This document shows positions 50,366-60,005 of a DNA stretch of 64,000 bases, one piece after another. Origin of the DNA: Progne subis subis (lineage: Eukaryota > Chordata > Aves > Passeriformes > Hirundinidae); NCBI GenBank assembly GCA_022316685.1, contig JAKJHU010000039.1, positions 4,588,001 to 4,652,000 of the forward strand. Direction: 5' to 3'. A program made the position numbers and the translations under genes. Below the pieces are notes generated by a model. That model did not search any database. It worked only from the letters and a program-made list of their open reading frames with translations, and was not told the DNA's origin. Numbering within the stretch: position 1 is the stretch's first letter; the number at the start of each line of letters is the position of its first letter.

Positions 50366-51020
50366 TGTCTTGGTTTGAAAAAAGACAGTTGTCTGCTAAG
50401 GAGAGGCAAGCCTCCGGGTTATTATAATTTAGAAGATTAAAAAAAAAAACTTTCGGTCAGAGCTATAGGGAAAAGGAATAACAGTCCTTTACTAGTAAAT
50501 ATAACAGGACAGACAAACAACAACAGCACTTATAATAACAGTAAAACAGAACCAAGAACCCTGAGGGCAAACGGTGGCAAAAGTCCGTCGCTGATGGCTG
50601 CAAGCTGGAAGCGATGGATTTGTCCTCAGCAGGCAGGCAGGGAGTGCCCCGGCAGGCAAAGTGGGCAGTGCCGAAGAACTCGCAGCGGCTGGACCCCGGG
50701 CTGACCCAAAATCCAGCAGGGTAACGAAGAAACTCCGAATTCCTGGGCGCTCCAACAGACGATAGAATTCCCAGGACCAAACTCCTCCGTTAGCTGTGGA
50801 CTCCAGGCAGCTACCCGTAGTCCGACCGTCCTCCCCGGGAAAGCTGAGAGAAGTGAGGCCACCCCCCAGCTCTCTCCGGAGCCTCCTCCCTTCCCCAAAA
50901 CCAAGTGATCAACTTCTTTTGTCAGGTTAAGCACCGCTTAAACTGCGCCTACTTAAAATCTAGCAACTCATGGCGGGAGGGGGGGGGAAAAAATTCTACA
51001 GGAGAACTTAACCCTCAACA
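50366..51020 (-). repeat. 3' LTR of the provirus (655 bp)
   Basis: It has TG...CA ends: TGTCTTGG at 50366 and CCTCAACA ending at 51020 on the plus strand. It is identical to the 5' LTR except for one extra A in the A-run at about 50579-50582 (GGCAAAAGTCC, where the other copy has GGCAAAGTCC). On the minus strand, AGTAAA at 50488-50493 is a plausible poly(A) signal. Confidence 0.96.
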
Positions 51021-51047
51021 TTATCCACCCCGAATTTTTCCCACCCT
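51021..51047 (-). other. Polypurine tract of the provirus
   Basis: Directly next to the 3' LTR, the minus strand is rich in G and A, ending GGGGTGGATAA just before the LTR terminus. It would prime plus-strand DNA synthesis. It is interrupted by several T and one C, so the exact primer edge is uncertain. Confidence 0.6.
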
Positions 51048-51072
51048 AACATATTATATTGAATTTAAACCT

Positions 51073-54000
51073 TTAAATAATATACATATATATACACGTG
51101 AATATAAATACAGACACAGTCACAGTGTTCACCGAAAAAACAAGGTCCCCTTGAGGTATGCAGCGGGTCTCTCCATCCTTTTGCATCACCCACCATGTGC
51201 AGCCAGGTCCCTGAGCAAAAACCACCCCACGAGCGGGATTGTCTTTGCTGGAGGCAGAATTAATCCAGACAGTTTTTCCCAGCATTCCTCTCATGTGTAC
51301 CACTGGAACCTTATCTCCATCTCTTGTTCTCAGGGGCTCAGACTGGGCAGGGCCTGCTCGGTTGGTGGAACCTCGAGTGTTCACTAACCAAGTGGCCTTT
51401 GCTAAATTAATCTCCCAGTTCTTGAAAGTCCCCCCACCCAGTGCCTTCAAAGTGGTTTTAAGCAGGCCATTGCACCGTTCAACTTTCCCGGCTGCTGGCG
51501 CATGATAAGGAATATGGTACACCCACTCAATGCCATGTTCTCTAGCCCAGGTGTTTATAAGGCTGTTCTTGAAATGAGTCCCATTGTCTGACTCAATCCT
51601 CTCAGGGGTACCATGTCTCCACAGGATTTGCTTTTCAAGGCCCAGGATGGTGTTCCGGGCAGTAGCGTGAGGCACAGGGTAGGTCTCCAACCATCCAGTG
51701 GTGGCTTCCACCATGGTCAGCACATAGTGCTTGCCTTGGCGGGTTTGGGGAAGGGTGATGTAGTCAATCTGCCAGGCTTCCCCGTACTTATACTTGGACC
51801 ATCGCCCGCCATACCATAGGGGCTTCACCCGCTTGGCCTGTTTGATGGTAGCACACGTCTCACAGTCATGGATAACCTGAGAAATACTGTCCATGGTTAG
51901 ATCCACCCCTCGGTCTCGTGCCCACTTATAGGTGGCATCTCTGCCCTGATGGCCTGAGGCATCATGGGCCCATCGAGCTAGGAACAACTCTCCCTTGTGT
52001 TCCCAATCTAAGTCTATCTTTGACACCTCTATCTTTGCAGCTTGATCTACCTGCTCGTTGTTTCGGTGCTCCTCATTAGCCCGACTCTTGGGGACATGGG
52101 CATCTACATGACGGACTTTGACAGGTAGCTTCTCTACCCTAGTGGCAATGTCCTTCCACTCATCTGCAGCCCAGATTGGCTTTCCTCTACGCTGCCAATT
52201 GGCCTTTTTCCACCTGTCCAGCCAACCCCATAGAGCATTGGCTACCATCCACGAATCAGTGTAGAGGTAGAGCTTTGGCCACTTCTCTCTTTCAGCAATG
52301 TCCAGGGCCAGTTGAACAGCTTTGAGTTCAGCAAGTTGGCTTGACCCACCTTCTCCTTCAGTGGCTTCTGCAACTTGTCGTGTGGGGCTCCATACAGCTG
52401 CTTTCCACTTCCGGTTCATCCCTACGATGCGGCAGGATCCATCAGTGAAAAGAGCATAGCGTGTTTCTTCTGCTGGTAGTTGGTTGTATGGTGGACCCTC
52501 TTCTGCACGTGTCACTTGTTCCTGCTCCTCTTCATCTGTGAGACCAAAGTTCTCACCTTCTGGCCAGTTTGTAATTATCTCCAAAATCCCAGGGCGATTT
52601 GGGTTTCCAATGCGGGCACGCTGAGTGATGAGGGCGATCCATTTGCTCCACGTGGCGTCGGTGGCATGATGGGTGGAGGGAACCTTTCCTTTAAACATCC
52701 ACCCCAGCACTGGTAGTCGAGGTGCCAGCAGGAGTTGTGCTTCTGTGCCAATCACCTCTGAGGCAGCTTGAACTCCTTCATAGGCGGCCAAGATTTCCTT
52801 CTCTGTTGGAGTGTAGTTGGCTTCAGACCCTCTGTAGCTTCGGCTCCAGAATCCCAGTGGTCGGCCCCGAGTCTCCCCAGGCACCTTCTGCCAAAGGCTC
52901 CAGGACAGGCCATTGTTCCCGGCTGCTGAGTAGAGCACGTTCTTCACATCTGGTCCCGTCCTGACTGGGCCAAGGGCTACTGCATGAGCGATTTCCTGCT
53001 TGATCTGGGCAAAGGCTTGTTGCTGTTCAGGGCCCCAGTGGAAATCGTTCTTCTTGCAGGTGACCAGGTAGAGAGGGCTCACAATCTGGCTGTACTCAGG
53101 AATGTGCATTCTCCAGAAACCTATGGCGCCTAGGAAAGCTTGTGTTTCCTTCTTGCTGGTTGGTGGAGACATTGCGGTGATCTTATTGATGACCTCAGTG
53201 GGAATCTGCCGCCGTCCATCTTGCCACTTTACTCCCAGGAACTGGATCTCTCGGGCAGGTCCCTTGACCTTGCTCTGCTTGATGGCAAAACCAGCTTTCA
53301 GGAGAATTTGGATGATCTTCTCTCCTTTCTCAAACACTTCCATTGCCGTGTTCCCCCACACAATGATGTCATCGATATACTGTAGGTGCTCCGGAGCCTC
53401 ACCCTTTTCCAGTGCAGCCTGGATCAGTCCATGGCAGACGGTGGGGCTGTGCTTCCACCCCTGGGGCAGTCGGTTCCAGGTGTACTGCACGCCCCTCCAG
53501 GTGAAAGCAAACTGAGGCCTGCATTCTGCAGCCAGAGGAATGGAGAAAAATGCGTTAGCAATGTCAATGGTGGCGTACCATTTTGCTGCCTTGGACTCCA
53601 GCTCGTACTGGAGTTCCAGCATGTCCGGCACAGCAGCACTCAGTGGTGGAGTCACTTCGTTCAAGGCACGGTAGTCCACAGTCAATCTCCATTCTCCGTC
53701 AGACTTGCGCACAGGCCAGATGGGGCTGTTGAAGGGTGAGTGGGTTTTGCTGACCACCCCTTGGCTCTCCAGCTCACGGATCATCTTGTGGATGGGGATC
53801 ACGGCATCTCGATTTGTCCGGTACTGTCGGCGGTGCACCGTCGAGGTGGCAACTGGAACTCGTTGCTCTTCTACCTTTAGGAGTCCTACTGCAGATGGGT
53901 TCTCCGACAGTCCAGGCAAGCCATTCAATTTCTTAATGCCCTCTGCCTCCACAGCTGCTATTCCAAAAGCCCACCTGAGTCCTTTAGAGTCTTTGTAATA

Positions 54001-54312
54001 GCCATTCCGGAGGAAGTCTATGCCCAAAATACACGGGGCCCCTGAGCCAGTCACAATTGGATGTTTCTGCCACTCCTTCCCGGTCAGGCTCACCTCGGCT
54101 TCCAACAGAGTCAATTCCTGTGATCCCCCCGTCACCCCGGCAATGGAAATAGGTTCTGTCCCCACATATTCCGATGGTATCAGTGTACACTGCGAACCAG
54201 TATCAACTAAAGCTTCGTATTTCTGTGGCTCTGATGTGCCAGGCCATCGAATCCACACCGTCCAATAGATCCGGTTTTCCCGTGCCTCTCCCTGGCTAGA
54301 GGCAGGGCCCCT
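51073..54312 (-). CDS. pol: Pol: protease, RT, RNase H, integrase
   Basis: The frame stays open for 1,079 codons from the codon after the gag UAG to TAA at 51073-51075. It has no AUG near its start, so it must be made as a Gag-Pol readthrough product. Counting from the first codon after UAG: protease active site DTG at 37-39; reverse transcriptase with catalytic D250, LPQG at 282-285 and YIDD at 312-315; RNase H with D624, E662, D686 and D756; integrase zinc site H783, H788, C817, C820; catalytic core D850, D909, E945 with 35 residues between the last two (DD35E). All the catalytic residues I looked for are present. A 20-residue hydrophobic tail follows the last integrase-like block and may be sequence read past the ancestral end. 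I see no dUTPase domain, which some ERV-L elements carry. No frameshift or internal stop was seen. Confidence 0.94.
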   Translation of the reverse strand, partial: RGPASSQGEARENRIYWTVWIRWPGTSEPQKYEALVDTGSQCTLIPSEYVGTEPISIAGVTGGSQELTLLEAEVSLTGKEWQKHPIVTGSGAPCILGIDFLRNGYYKDSKGLRWAFGIAAVEAEGIKKLNGLPGLSENPSAVGLLKVEEQRVPVATSTVHRRQYRTNRDAVIPIHKMIRELESQGVVSKTHSPFNSPIWPVRKSDGEWRLTVDYRALNEVTPPLSAAVPDMLELQYELESKAAKWYATIDIANAFFSIPLAAECRPQFAFTWRGVQYTWNRLPQGWKHSPTVCHGLIQAALEKGEAPEHLQYIDDIIVWGNTAMEVFEKGEKIIQILLKAGFAIKQSKVKGPAREIQFLGVKWQDGRRQIPTEVINKITAMSPPTSKKETQAFLGAIGFWRMHIPEYSQIVSPLYLVTCKKNDFHWGPEQQQAFAQIKQEIAHAVALGPVRTGPDVKNVLYSAAGNNGLSWSLWQKVPGETRGRPLGFWSRSYRGSEANYTPTEKEILAAYEGVQAASEVIGTEAQLLLAPRLPVLGWMFKGKVPSTHHATDATWSKWIALITQRARIGNPNRPGILEIITNWPEGENFGLTDEEEQEQVTRAEEGPPYNQLPAEETRYALFTDGSCRIVGMNRKWKAAVWSPTRQVAEATEGEGGSSQLAELKAVQLALDIAEREKWPKLYLYTDSWMVANALWGWLDRWKKANWQRRGKPIWAADEWKDIATRVEKLPVKVRHVDAHVPKSRANEEHRNNEQVDQAAKIEVSKIDLDWEHKGELFLARWAHDASGHQGRDATYKWARDRGVDLTMDSISQVIHDCETCATIKQAKRVKPLWYGGRWSKYKYGEAWQIDYITLPQTRQGKHYVLTMVEATTGWLETYPVPHATARNTILGLEKQILWRHGTPERIESDNGTHFKNSLINTWAREHGIEWVYHIPYHAPAAGKVERCNGLLKTTLKALGGGTFKNWEINLAKATWLVNTRGSTNRAGPAQSEPLRTRDGDKVPVVHMRGMLGKTVWINSASSKDNPARGVVFAQGPGCTWWVMQKDGETRCIPQGDLVFSVNTVTVSVFIFTCIYMYII

Positions 54313-54315
54313 CTA
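54283..54315 (-). promoter_or_regulatory. UAG readthrough signal between gag and pol
   Basis: The gag stop is UAG (54313-54315) and pol continues in exactly the same frame with no further stop. After an 8-nt spacer (54305-54312) the RNA can form a 7-bp stem, TGCCTCT (54298-54304) with AGAGGCA (54283-54289), and an 8-nt loop. In gammaretroviruses a UAG followed by an 8-nt spacer and a structured RNA gives a few percent readthrough. That parallel is known biology; that it works here is inference. A second, competing pairing, TAGAGG with CCTCTA, includes the stop codon itself. Confidence 0.7.
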
Positions 54316-56112
54316 GCACTGGTCATTACTCCCTTCCTGGGCATACATGGTAGAGGTTCCTTCACAGGGATCTGACATATCCTCACTTCTATAATACCTG
54401 GCAGCTTGGTCATGTGAGGTTGAGGCTACCTTCATCTTAGTGGAACCCCCTCGGTTAGTGTTTCTCTCTTTGAGCTCACGCACCCGTGCTGCCAGGGCAG
54501 AAGTGGGTTTCCCATGCCACCTTCCCGTGTCTTCCCCATGGTCACTCAGAAAGAACCACAGGTCAGCTCGTGGGGTGTACCCTCTCTCTCTAGCTGGGGA
54601 CCGTTGAGCTCTGACTCTGGGGCCTGTAACTCGCACCGGTGCCACACAGGAACTGTTCCTCCTCATCTCCTCCCTCACCTCCCTCATCTCCTCTCTGAGT
54701 TCCTTAACCATGGCAGAGACCTGAGCCTGCATTGGGCCACTGATCATGCTCTCATAATTTCTAAGCTTGTTGGCTACAGAACCCACTGTCTCTCGGTTGT
54801 TATCGGCATTAATTGTTGCAATGAATGTGGCGTATTGAGATGGTCCTAGAGTTGCCAGATTCCACAGCATTTGCCCTGTGCACCTGACTTTGTCGGGGTC
54901 ATTATCATGTTGTCCACCCCTCCCAAAGAGTACCTCCAATACTGCCACTTCTCTCAGCTGTTGGATCCCTTCCTCAAGGGTCTTCCAGCGCATTCTGTGA
55001 TGGTGCTCCTGCATTCTGTCTCTGTGGACAAACCTCTCCCTTACACTCATTAAAAGCCGCTCCCAAAGGGAAAGGGGCCCTGGCTCCCTTACGAATACCT
55101 GATTCACACCCGAGTCCTGGGTCAAGGGTCCTAAATTCCTTGCCTCACTACTATCTAGCTGCACGCCTGTTCCAATAAGGTCCCAGACCCGAACTAACCA
55201 GGCTGTATAAGCCTCACGTCCCCGTCGTGCAAGATCTTTTTGCAGATTGCGGAGACTTTCATATGTCAGGGACTCGGTGATGATCTCAACCTCTGAGTCC
55301 CCCGCGGGTTGTGAGGGCCCTCCTTTCTTATCCTTGTTGCCTGGGTGCTCTGATTTCACCTTGTACTTCTTTGTTTCCACAGGGGCCACTGCTGCTGGCT
55401 GTGGCTGCCCTTGTGGTTCAGCTGGAACCTGGACGGTTGTGACGTCTGTGGGTTCCGCTGCTGCACCATCAGACTCTCCTTTGTCGGGGCAGGGGGAGGG
55501 TTTCCCAGCAGCTGGGGCTAATGAGGCTACTACAGGGGCAAGGTACTCCCTCAGCATCTCACCTATCTCCTTCACCCAATCTGGGTGGTTTATTCCTGAG
55601 GCAGGCTGTGGGGCAGGCTCAGGCTGTGGGACGGGCTCAGGCTGTGGGACAGTATCCTTATTCTCTAGGGGAGGTATCAGGGTGGTTACCCAGTCCAGTC
55701 TCCCCTTATCTCTAAATGCTACACAGAACAGGCATACCAGCAACACCAGCCACTGTATGATGTCATTAACATTCAAAGATTTGAACCCTTCAAAGACTGG
55801 TGGGGTAGGCCCAAAGAGCTGGGTGAAGGGTTGGGAAAAGGTTTCCCCTGGTATTATTTCCTCACAGTATGTACCGTTCTTAAAATAACCCCAAAAACAC
55901 ACAGTCAGTGTATGATAGCCCTGAATCCATGTGCCTGCCTTCCAGAGAAAATTAAAAATCCAGGATTTCCTCACTTCGTTAACCCATATAGCAAACTGGA
56001 TGACAGCCACAGCAACCTTAGTTACAGGGCCCATGTTTAGAAAAGGCCCTGCAAATGGGAGAAATACGGCCACACCCACATGCCACCCGAACCAGACAAA
56101 GGCAGACCACAT
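54313..56112 (-). CDS. gag: Gag structural polyprotein, membrane-rich N terminus
   Basis: 599 codons from the first in-frame ATG (56110-56112, with A at -3) to UAG at 54313. The N-terminal region is strongly hydrophobic: likely membrane segments at about 1-27 and 31-44, further aromatic hydrophobic stretches at 50-77, an NGT site at 79-81, and a clear segment at 118-133. A Pro-Gln-Glu repeat follows (156-171). After it come an acidic/basic linker, a helix-rich region at about 280-451 that I take as the capsid part, a charged coiled coil at about 465-486 and an Arg-rich tail. There is no CCHC zinc knuckle, so the Arg-rich tail is the best candidate for RNA binding. The frame is also open upstream through the primer site to 56295 without an ATG, so a non-AUG start (for example TTG at 56169) cannot be excluded. 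Assignment as Gag rests mainly on position between primer site and pol. Confidence 0.85.
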   Translation of the reverse strand: MWSAFVWFGWHVGVAVFLPFAGPFLNMGPVTKVAVAVIQFAIWVNEVRKSWIFNFLWKAGTWIQGYHTLTVCFWGYFKNGTYCEEIIPGETFSQPFTQLFGPTPPVFEGFKSLNVNDIIQWLVLLVCLFCVAFRDKGRLDWVTTLIPPLENKDTVPQPEPVPQPEPAPQPASGINHPDWVKEIGEMLREYLAPVVASLAPAAGKPSPCPDKGESDGAAAEPTDVTTVQVPAEPQGQPQPAAVAPVETKKYKVKSEHPGNKDKKGGPSQPAGDSEVEIITESLTYESLRNLQKDLARRGREAYTAWLVRVWDLIGTGVQLDSSEARNLGPLTQDSGVNQVFVREPGPLSLWERLLMSVRERFVHRDRMQEHHHRMRWKTLEEGIQQLREVAVLEVLFGRGGQHDNDPDKVRCTGQMLWNLATLGPSQYATFIATINADNNRETVGSVANKLRNYESMISGPMQAQVSAMVKELREEMREVREEMRRNSSCVAPVRVTGPRVRAQRSPARERGYTPRADLWFFLSDHGEDTGRWHGKPTSALAARVRELKERNTNRGGSTKMKVASTSHDQAARYYRSEDMSDPCEGTSTMYAQEGSNDQC

Positions 56113-56181
56113 GATGCCCAGTACACAACAATGTAGGCACTTAAGAACTGTTATTCCTTTTTCTCTCAATGCCCCTCGAGC

Positions 56182-56199
56182 CCCACGAATTGGGCGCCA
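56182..56199 (-). other. Primer binding site, Lys-tRNA type
   Basis: Five nt after the 5' LTR the minus strand reads TGGCGCCCAATTCGTGGG. TGGCGCC is the start of primer sites that pair with Lys tRNA 3' ends. The run resembles the Lys-1,2 type site with TT inserted after CCCAA, or it uses a different tRNA; the tRNA assignment is therefore tentative. Confidence 0.7.
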
Positions 56200-56204
56200 A
56201 ATTC

Positions 56205-56858
56205 TGTCTTGGTTTGAAAAAAGACAGTTGTCTGCTAAGGAGAGGCAAGCCTCCGGGTTATTATAATTTAGAAGATTAAAAAAAAAAACTTTCGGTCAGA
56301 GCTATAGGGAAAAGGAATAACAGTCCTTTACTAGTAAATATAACAGGACAGACAAACAACAACAGCACTTATAATAACAGTAAAACAGAACCAAGAACCC
56401 TGAGGGCAAACGGTGGCAAAGTCCGTCGCTGATGGCTGCAAGCTGGAAGCGATGGATTTGTCCTCAGCAGGCAGGCAGGGAGTGCCCCGGCAGGCAAAGT
56501 GGGCAGTGCCGAAGAACTCGCAGCGGCTGGACCCCGGGCTGACCCAAAATCCAGCAGGGTAACGAAGAAACTCCGAATTCCTGGGCGCTCCAACAGACGA
56601 TAGAATTCCCAGGACCAAACTCCTCCGTTAGCTGTGGACTCCAGGCAGCTACCCGTAGTCCGACCGTCCTCCCCGGGAAAGCTGAGAGAAGTGAGGCCAC
56701 CCCCCAGCTCTCTCCGGAGCCTCCTCCCTTCCCCAAAACCAAGTGATCAACTTCTTTTGTCAGGTTAAGCACCGCTTAAACTGCGCCTACTTAAAATCTA
56801 GCAACTCATGGCGGGAGGGGGGGGGAAAAAATTCTACAGGAGAACTTAACCCTCAACA
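56205..56858 (-). repeat. 5' LTR of the provirus (654 bp)
   Basis: TG...CA ends, matching the 3' LTR at every position I compared except for one missing A near 56420. This LTR would drive transcription of gag-pol. An AGTAAA signal lies at 56327-56332 on the minus strand. A 102-codon open frame (56464-56772) is present in identical form in the 3' LTR (50626-50934); it is discussed as a finding and not called a gene. Confidence 0.96.
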
Positions 56859-56863
56859 GATGT
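56859..56863. repeat. Target-site duplication, right copy
   Basis: GATGT, identical to 50361-50365. A 5-bp duplication fits class III elements better than the 4 bp of class I or the 6 bp of ERVK-like elements. Confidence 0.9.
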
Positions 56864-59800
56864 ATAATATCATGTTCCCAAGAAAAATGGGGGTTTTTTT
56901 AAGCCATATTTCTTGCTGGAAAAGCCATTCTGATATGCCATTACCTACCTGTACACCATACATCTAAGCCTTTGAGATAACTTCAAAAGGGGCAGCACAA
57001 CATTGAGTTCCCTGTCTCTAATCTTTATCTGTAAAATGCAGCTAGTGAATCTTTCCTTTTGCTCCCCTAACCTTTACACGGATTGTCAAGGTGGATTAAG
57101 ATATACTTTTAGGTATCTATTTCCTGGTGTGTTCACTCTAAGTGTCAAAATACACCTGAAACACTGGGTTGTGTTCTTACATCTGTGGCTTAGTGGATAT
57201 TTTTATGGTAACTAATACAGTGAAACTAACTTTGCTGAGATTTCTATTTTATAGTGAATAAATATTTGGGCTTCCCAGAAATATATCTCTTTCCTAATTA
57301 AATTTAGAACTATTTATAAATTAGAAGAGTATTTCCAAATACCTGAAATTAAGAAAAAAAAAAGGAGAGAGGACAAAAAAGATGGTGTTCACCAGCTGAC
57401 ATTACAAATTTCAGAGACTTCCTAGAGATTTTGCTGAACAAAATCCCAGTGTGATCACACAATGTTTGTTACTTTATCATCAATTCTTACAGCTGTTTTC
57501 TGAACCTTGTACCTTTGCATTCATCCATTGCAGATTGATTGCCTCAAATACTATCACCCAACTGAGGCAAACTGAATCCTGGCAATGTCTAGTAAGCTGT
57601 TACTGGTTTTGCTTAGCAAGGCACCCTGCTTAGAGCCTTTTTTCCTCTAGAGGTAGATGTACTTATTTATATGTGATGTTTTTCTTAAAACAAGCTGCTC
57701 AGCTAATGCCACTGCTACTAAACAATGTCAAAGACATATTTATATCCAAGTTGAAATTCACCTCATTAAAATGAGTGATTGGCTCATTTTCAAGGCTGCC
57801 TAATTGACTGCCTCTGTGTAAAGCCCTTACTCTTCTCTCTCAAGGAAAAAACCACCTTCCTCTTAGTGCCTAAAACATAGATCACAACTTTTGTAAAGAT
57901 AACTCTAACACTTCAGACAAATATTGGCTAACCCTGACTTCTTGCCAGAAGGTTGCCATCTCCATAATAAAGTTCACTAGTCAAGGACTTGTAAGTATTT
58001 CATTTTGAACTGTTTATAGACAGCTGACTCTTCCACTGTTGAAAAGGAAAAAAAAGAGCAACCCTTCAGGGTAGGACAATTCAGTTACATATTTAACCTC
58101 ATGTGAAGAAAATTTATGAAGTTTTCTCTCCAGACTAGAGAAAAAATGCTACAAATTTGGTTTTGCATTTCCTGATATCAGAAAAAGTCAAAGCACTTTT
58201 ATTGTCCTGAAGAGGATAGGATTTGAAATGCTTTGACAAGTTATGCCAAATCAGCACATAGGATACCTGTCCCACACACAGAGATAGCACACAACTGATT
58301 TAAATAGAGCCCTGGAGACTACAGCATTTCTAGATTCTAGATCTAGCAATTCCTAGATGCCACACAAGCTAGTCTAGGACGCTGGTCACCGAGGGGTGAC
58401 CCTGCTACCCTGGAGTCAGCCCTTACATACTACTCTGTAGGCAGGTGTGAAGTGGAACTCTCCTTTTATTGCTGCAAAATTCAGAGGGCCCAGACACAGC
58501 CTGTGCAATGGGGCAACAACCAACATGCTGGAATAAATTCACTGTGTACCCTGAAGGATTGCGTTTAGTAAAATTATGCCACAGCTTGTGACCAGTAGCA
58601 GTGACATAATGAGGCCCCATCCTTCATGGAAAAGCTGTGAGCAATCCCCTCCAGAATACAGTTCAGTGTAGAAGCAGGTGCTCATCCTTCCCCATGCAGT
58701 GCAGTAATAAAACACTTCAGAATGAACGATTTTTTTCCAGGATGCTCACCTCTATTTTTGCTTAAAATTTCCTGCTGAAACATATCACTTTCAGACACAG
58801 CCCTTAATGATATCAGTAGTGATGCATTGTGCTCTGTCACCCTGGAAAGAGGAGTTTGAGAGCAGGTATCTCAGCTATTAGCTGATCAGCTATTAATTCT
58901 AGGTTAATAACACCCATTGCTGTATGGGCTGTACAAATGTTTCCTAAACCTTTTGACTGTTTGACATTCAGGTGAATTTAGCCAATTTAATAGCTAGCAA
59001 TTGAGTTTCACAGATGACATTTTTTTAGCCCTTGCTTGGCTGCTTGTTCACCTGCAAGGCATGGAGGGAGGCATTTGTGGAGCCTGGGTATTATTTGCAC
59101 AGTGCCCAGTAAAACCAAACCTTTCTCTGTGATTGTGAGTAATAAACACTGACAGAAATTAAAGAGTAAGTCTCAAGCTGTGTTGCTGAGTAACTACATT
59201 TATAGCTACATAAAAACCAGAGTGCAGCCACACAGAATCCCTGCCAGGAGGTGAAGAATCACACAAACCCCCTCTGTTATCCCCTTTTAAAATCAATTGA
59301 TTTTCAGACTTCAGCATTTCAGAAAGCACAGCATCTCTTGGGAATACCTACCATGATTCCTAACACAACTTGACTTCACTGAGTCAGAATATTGACAACT
59401 TAGAACAAAGAAAAAATGAGAAACATGAGAGGATATTTAAATTAGGAAGGGCCCAGTGGGGCATGTAATTGGAAGAAAACCTTTTGTGACTGTCCACTGC
59501 ACCAGTGGCAGGAAAGGGCACTGTTTTAATGATTTACATGACTAAGACAAGACAACTTCATAATTGTCAGAACTACGCTGGGTTAAATGCTAAAAAAGAA
59601 ATTGTTAGAAAAACACAGGAGTCAACTCAGAAATTTAAATGGCAATTAAGGAAACCCATTTTTTAATATGTTTATTTGGAAATAATATATGGGGAAAATT
59701 AGGACATTCACAACATTTTTTTAAAAGCAACACTCATGCATGCAGTCACAGTTTAGGCTAGGATAGGTGAATATAGAAGACTAATTTGTGGCATATATTT

Positions 59801-60005
59801 CCAAATAGTGTCAAAGTACATCAGTAATTTCAGTGAGGGAAACATGAGCCACTGCTGAAAATCTAGAACATGATTAGTAGCTTGTCTAACTCAGTGGTAC
59901 CTTCAGAGACTATGGGAGATGTTCTGCCTGTAAATGCAAATTTTCAGCCTAAGGGCATCTGCACTGAAGTCTCACAGAGAGAACTGGTAAAATATTTAGT
60001 AAGAC

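Larger units (their letters stand above)
50366..56858 (-). mobile_element. Near-intact ERVL-like provirus
   Basis: A complete 6,493-bp provirus read on the minus strand: 5' LTR (56205-56858), primer site, gag, UAG, pol, polypurine tract, 3' LTR (50366-51020). It is flanked by a perfect 5-bp duplication. The LTRs differ by one inserted A only. There is no env: pol stops 52 nt before the 3' LTR. The 5-bp duplication, the absence of a CCHC knuckle in Gag, the single-frame gag-pol layout and the RT type (LPQG with YIDD) fit an avian ERVL-like (class III) element. The Lys-like primer site does not match the Leu tRNA that gave ERV-L its name. Both reading frames are uninterrupted except for the UAG between them. 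I infer a recent insertion that may still be competent or transcribed. Confidence 0.95.

Noticed and set aside
51021..51072. Possible env gene after pol
   Set aside because: Only 52 nt lie between the pol stop and the 3' LTR, so there is no room for an envelope gene.
54313..56112. CCHC zinc knuckle expected in Gag
   Set aside because: I scanned the C-terminal cysteines and histidines and found no C-x2-C-x4-H-x4-C arrangement.
50905..56266. Many plus-strand frames across the provirus, up to 213 codons (55247-55888)
   Set aside because: They lie antisense to gag and pol, whose domains and catalytic residues are clear on the minus strand. I see no independent support for antisense genes.
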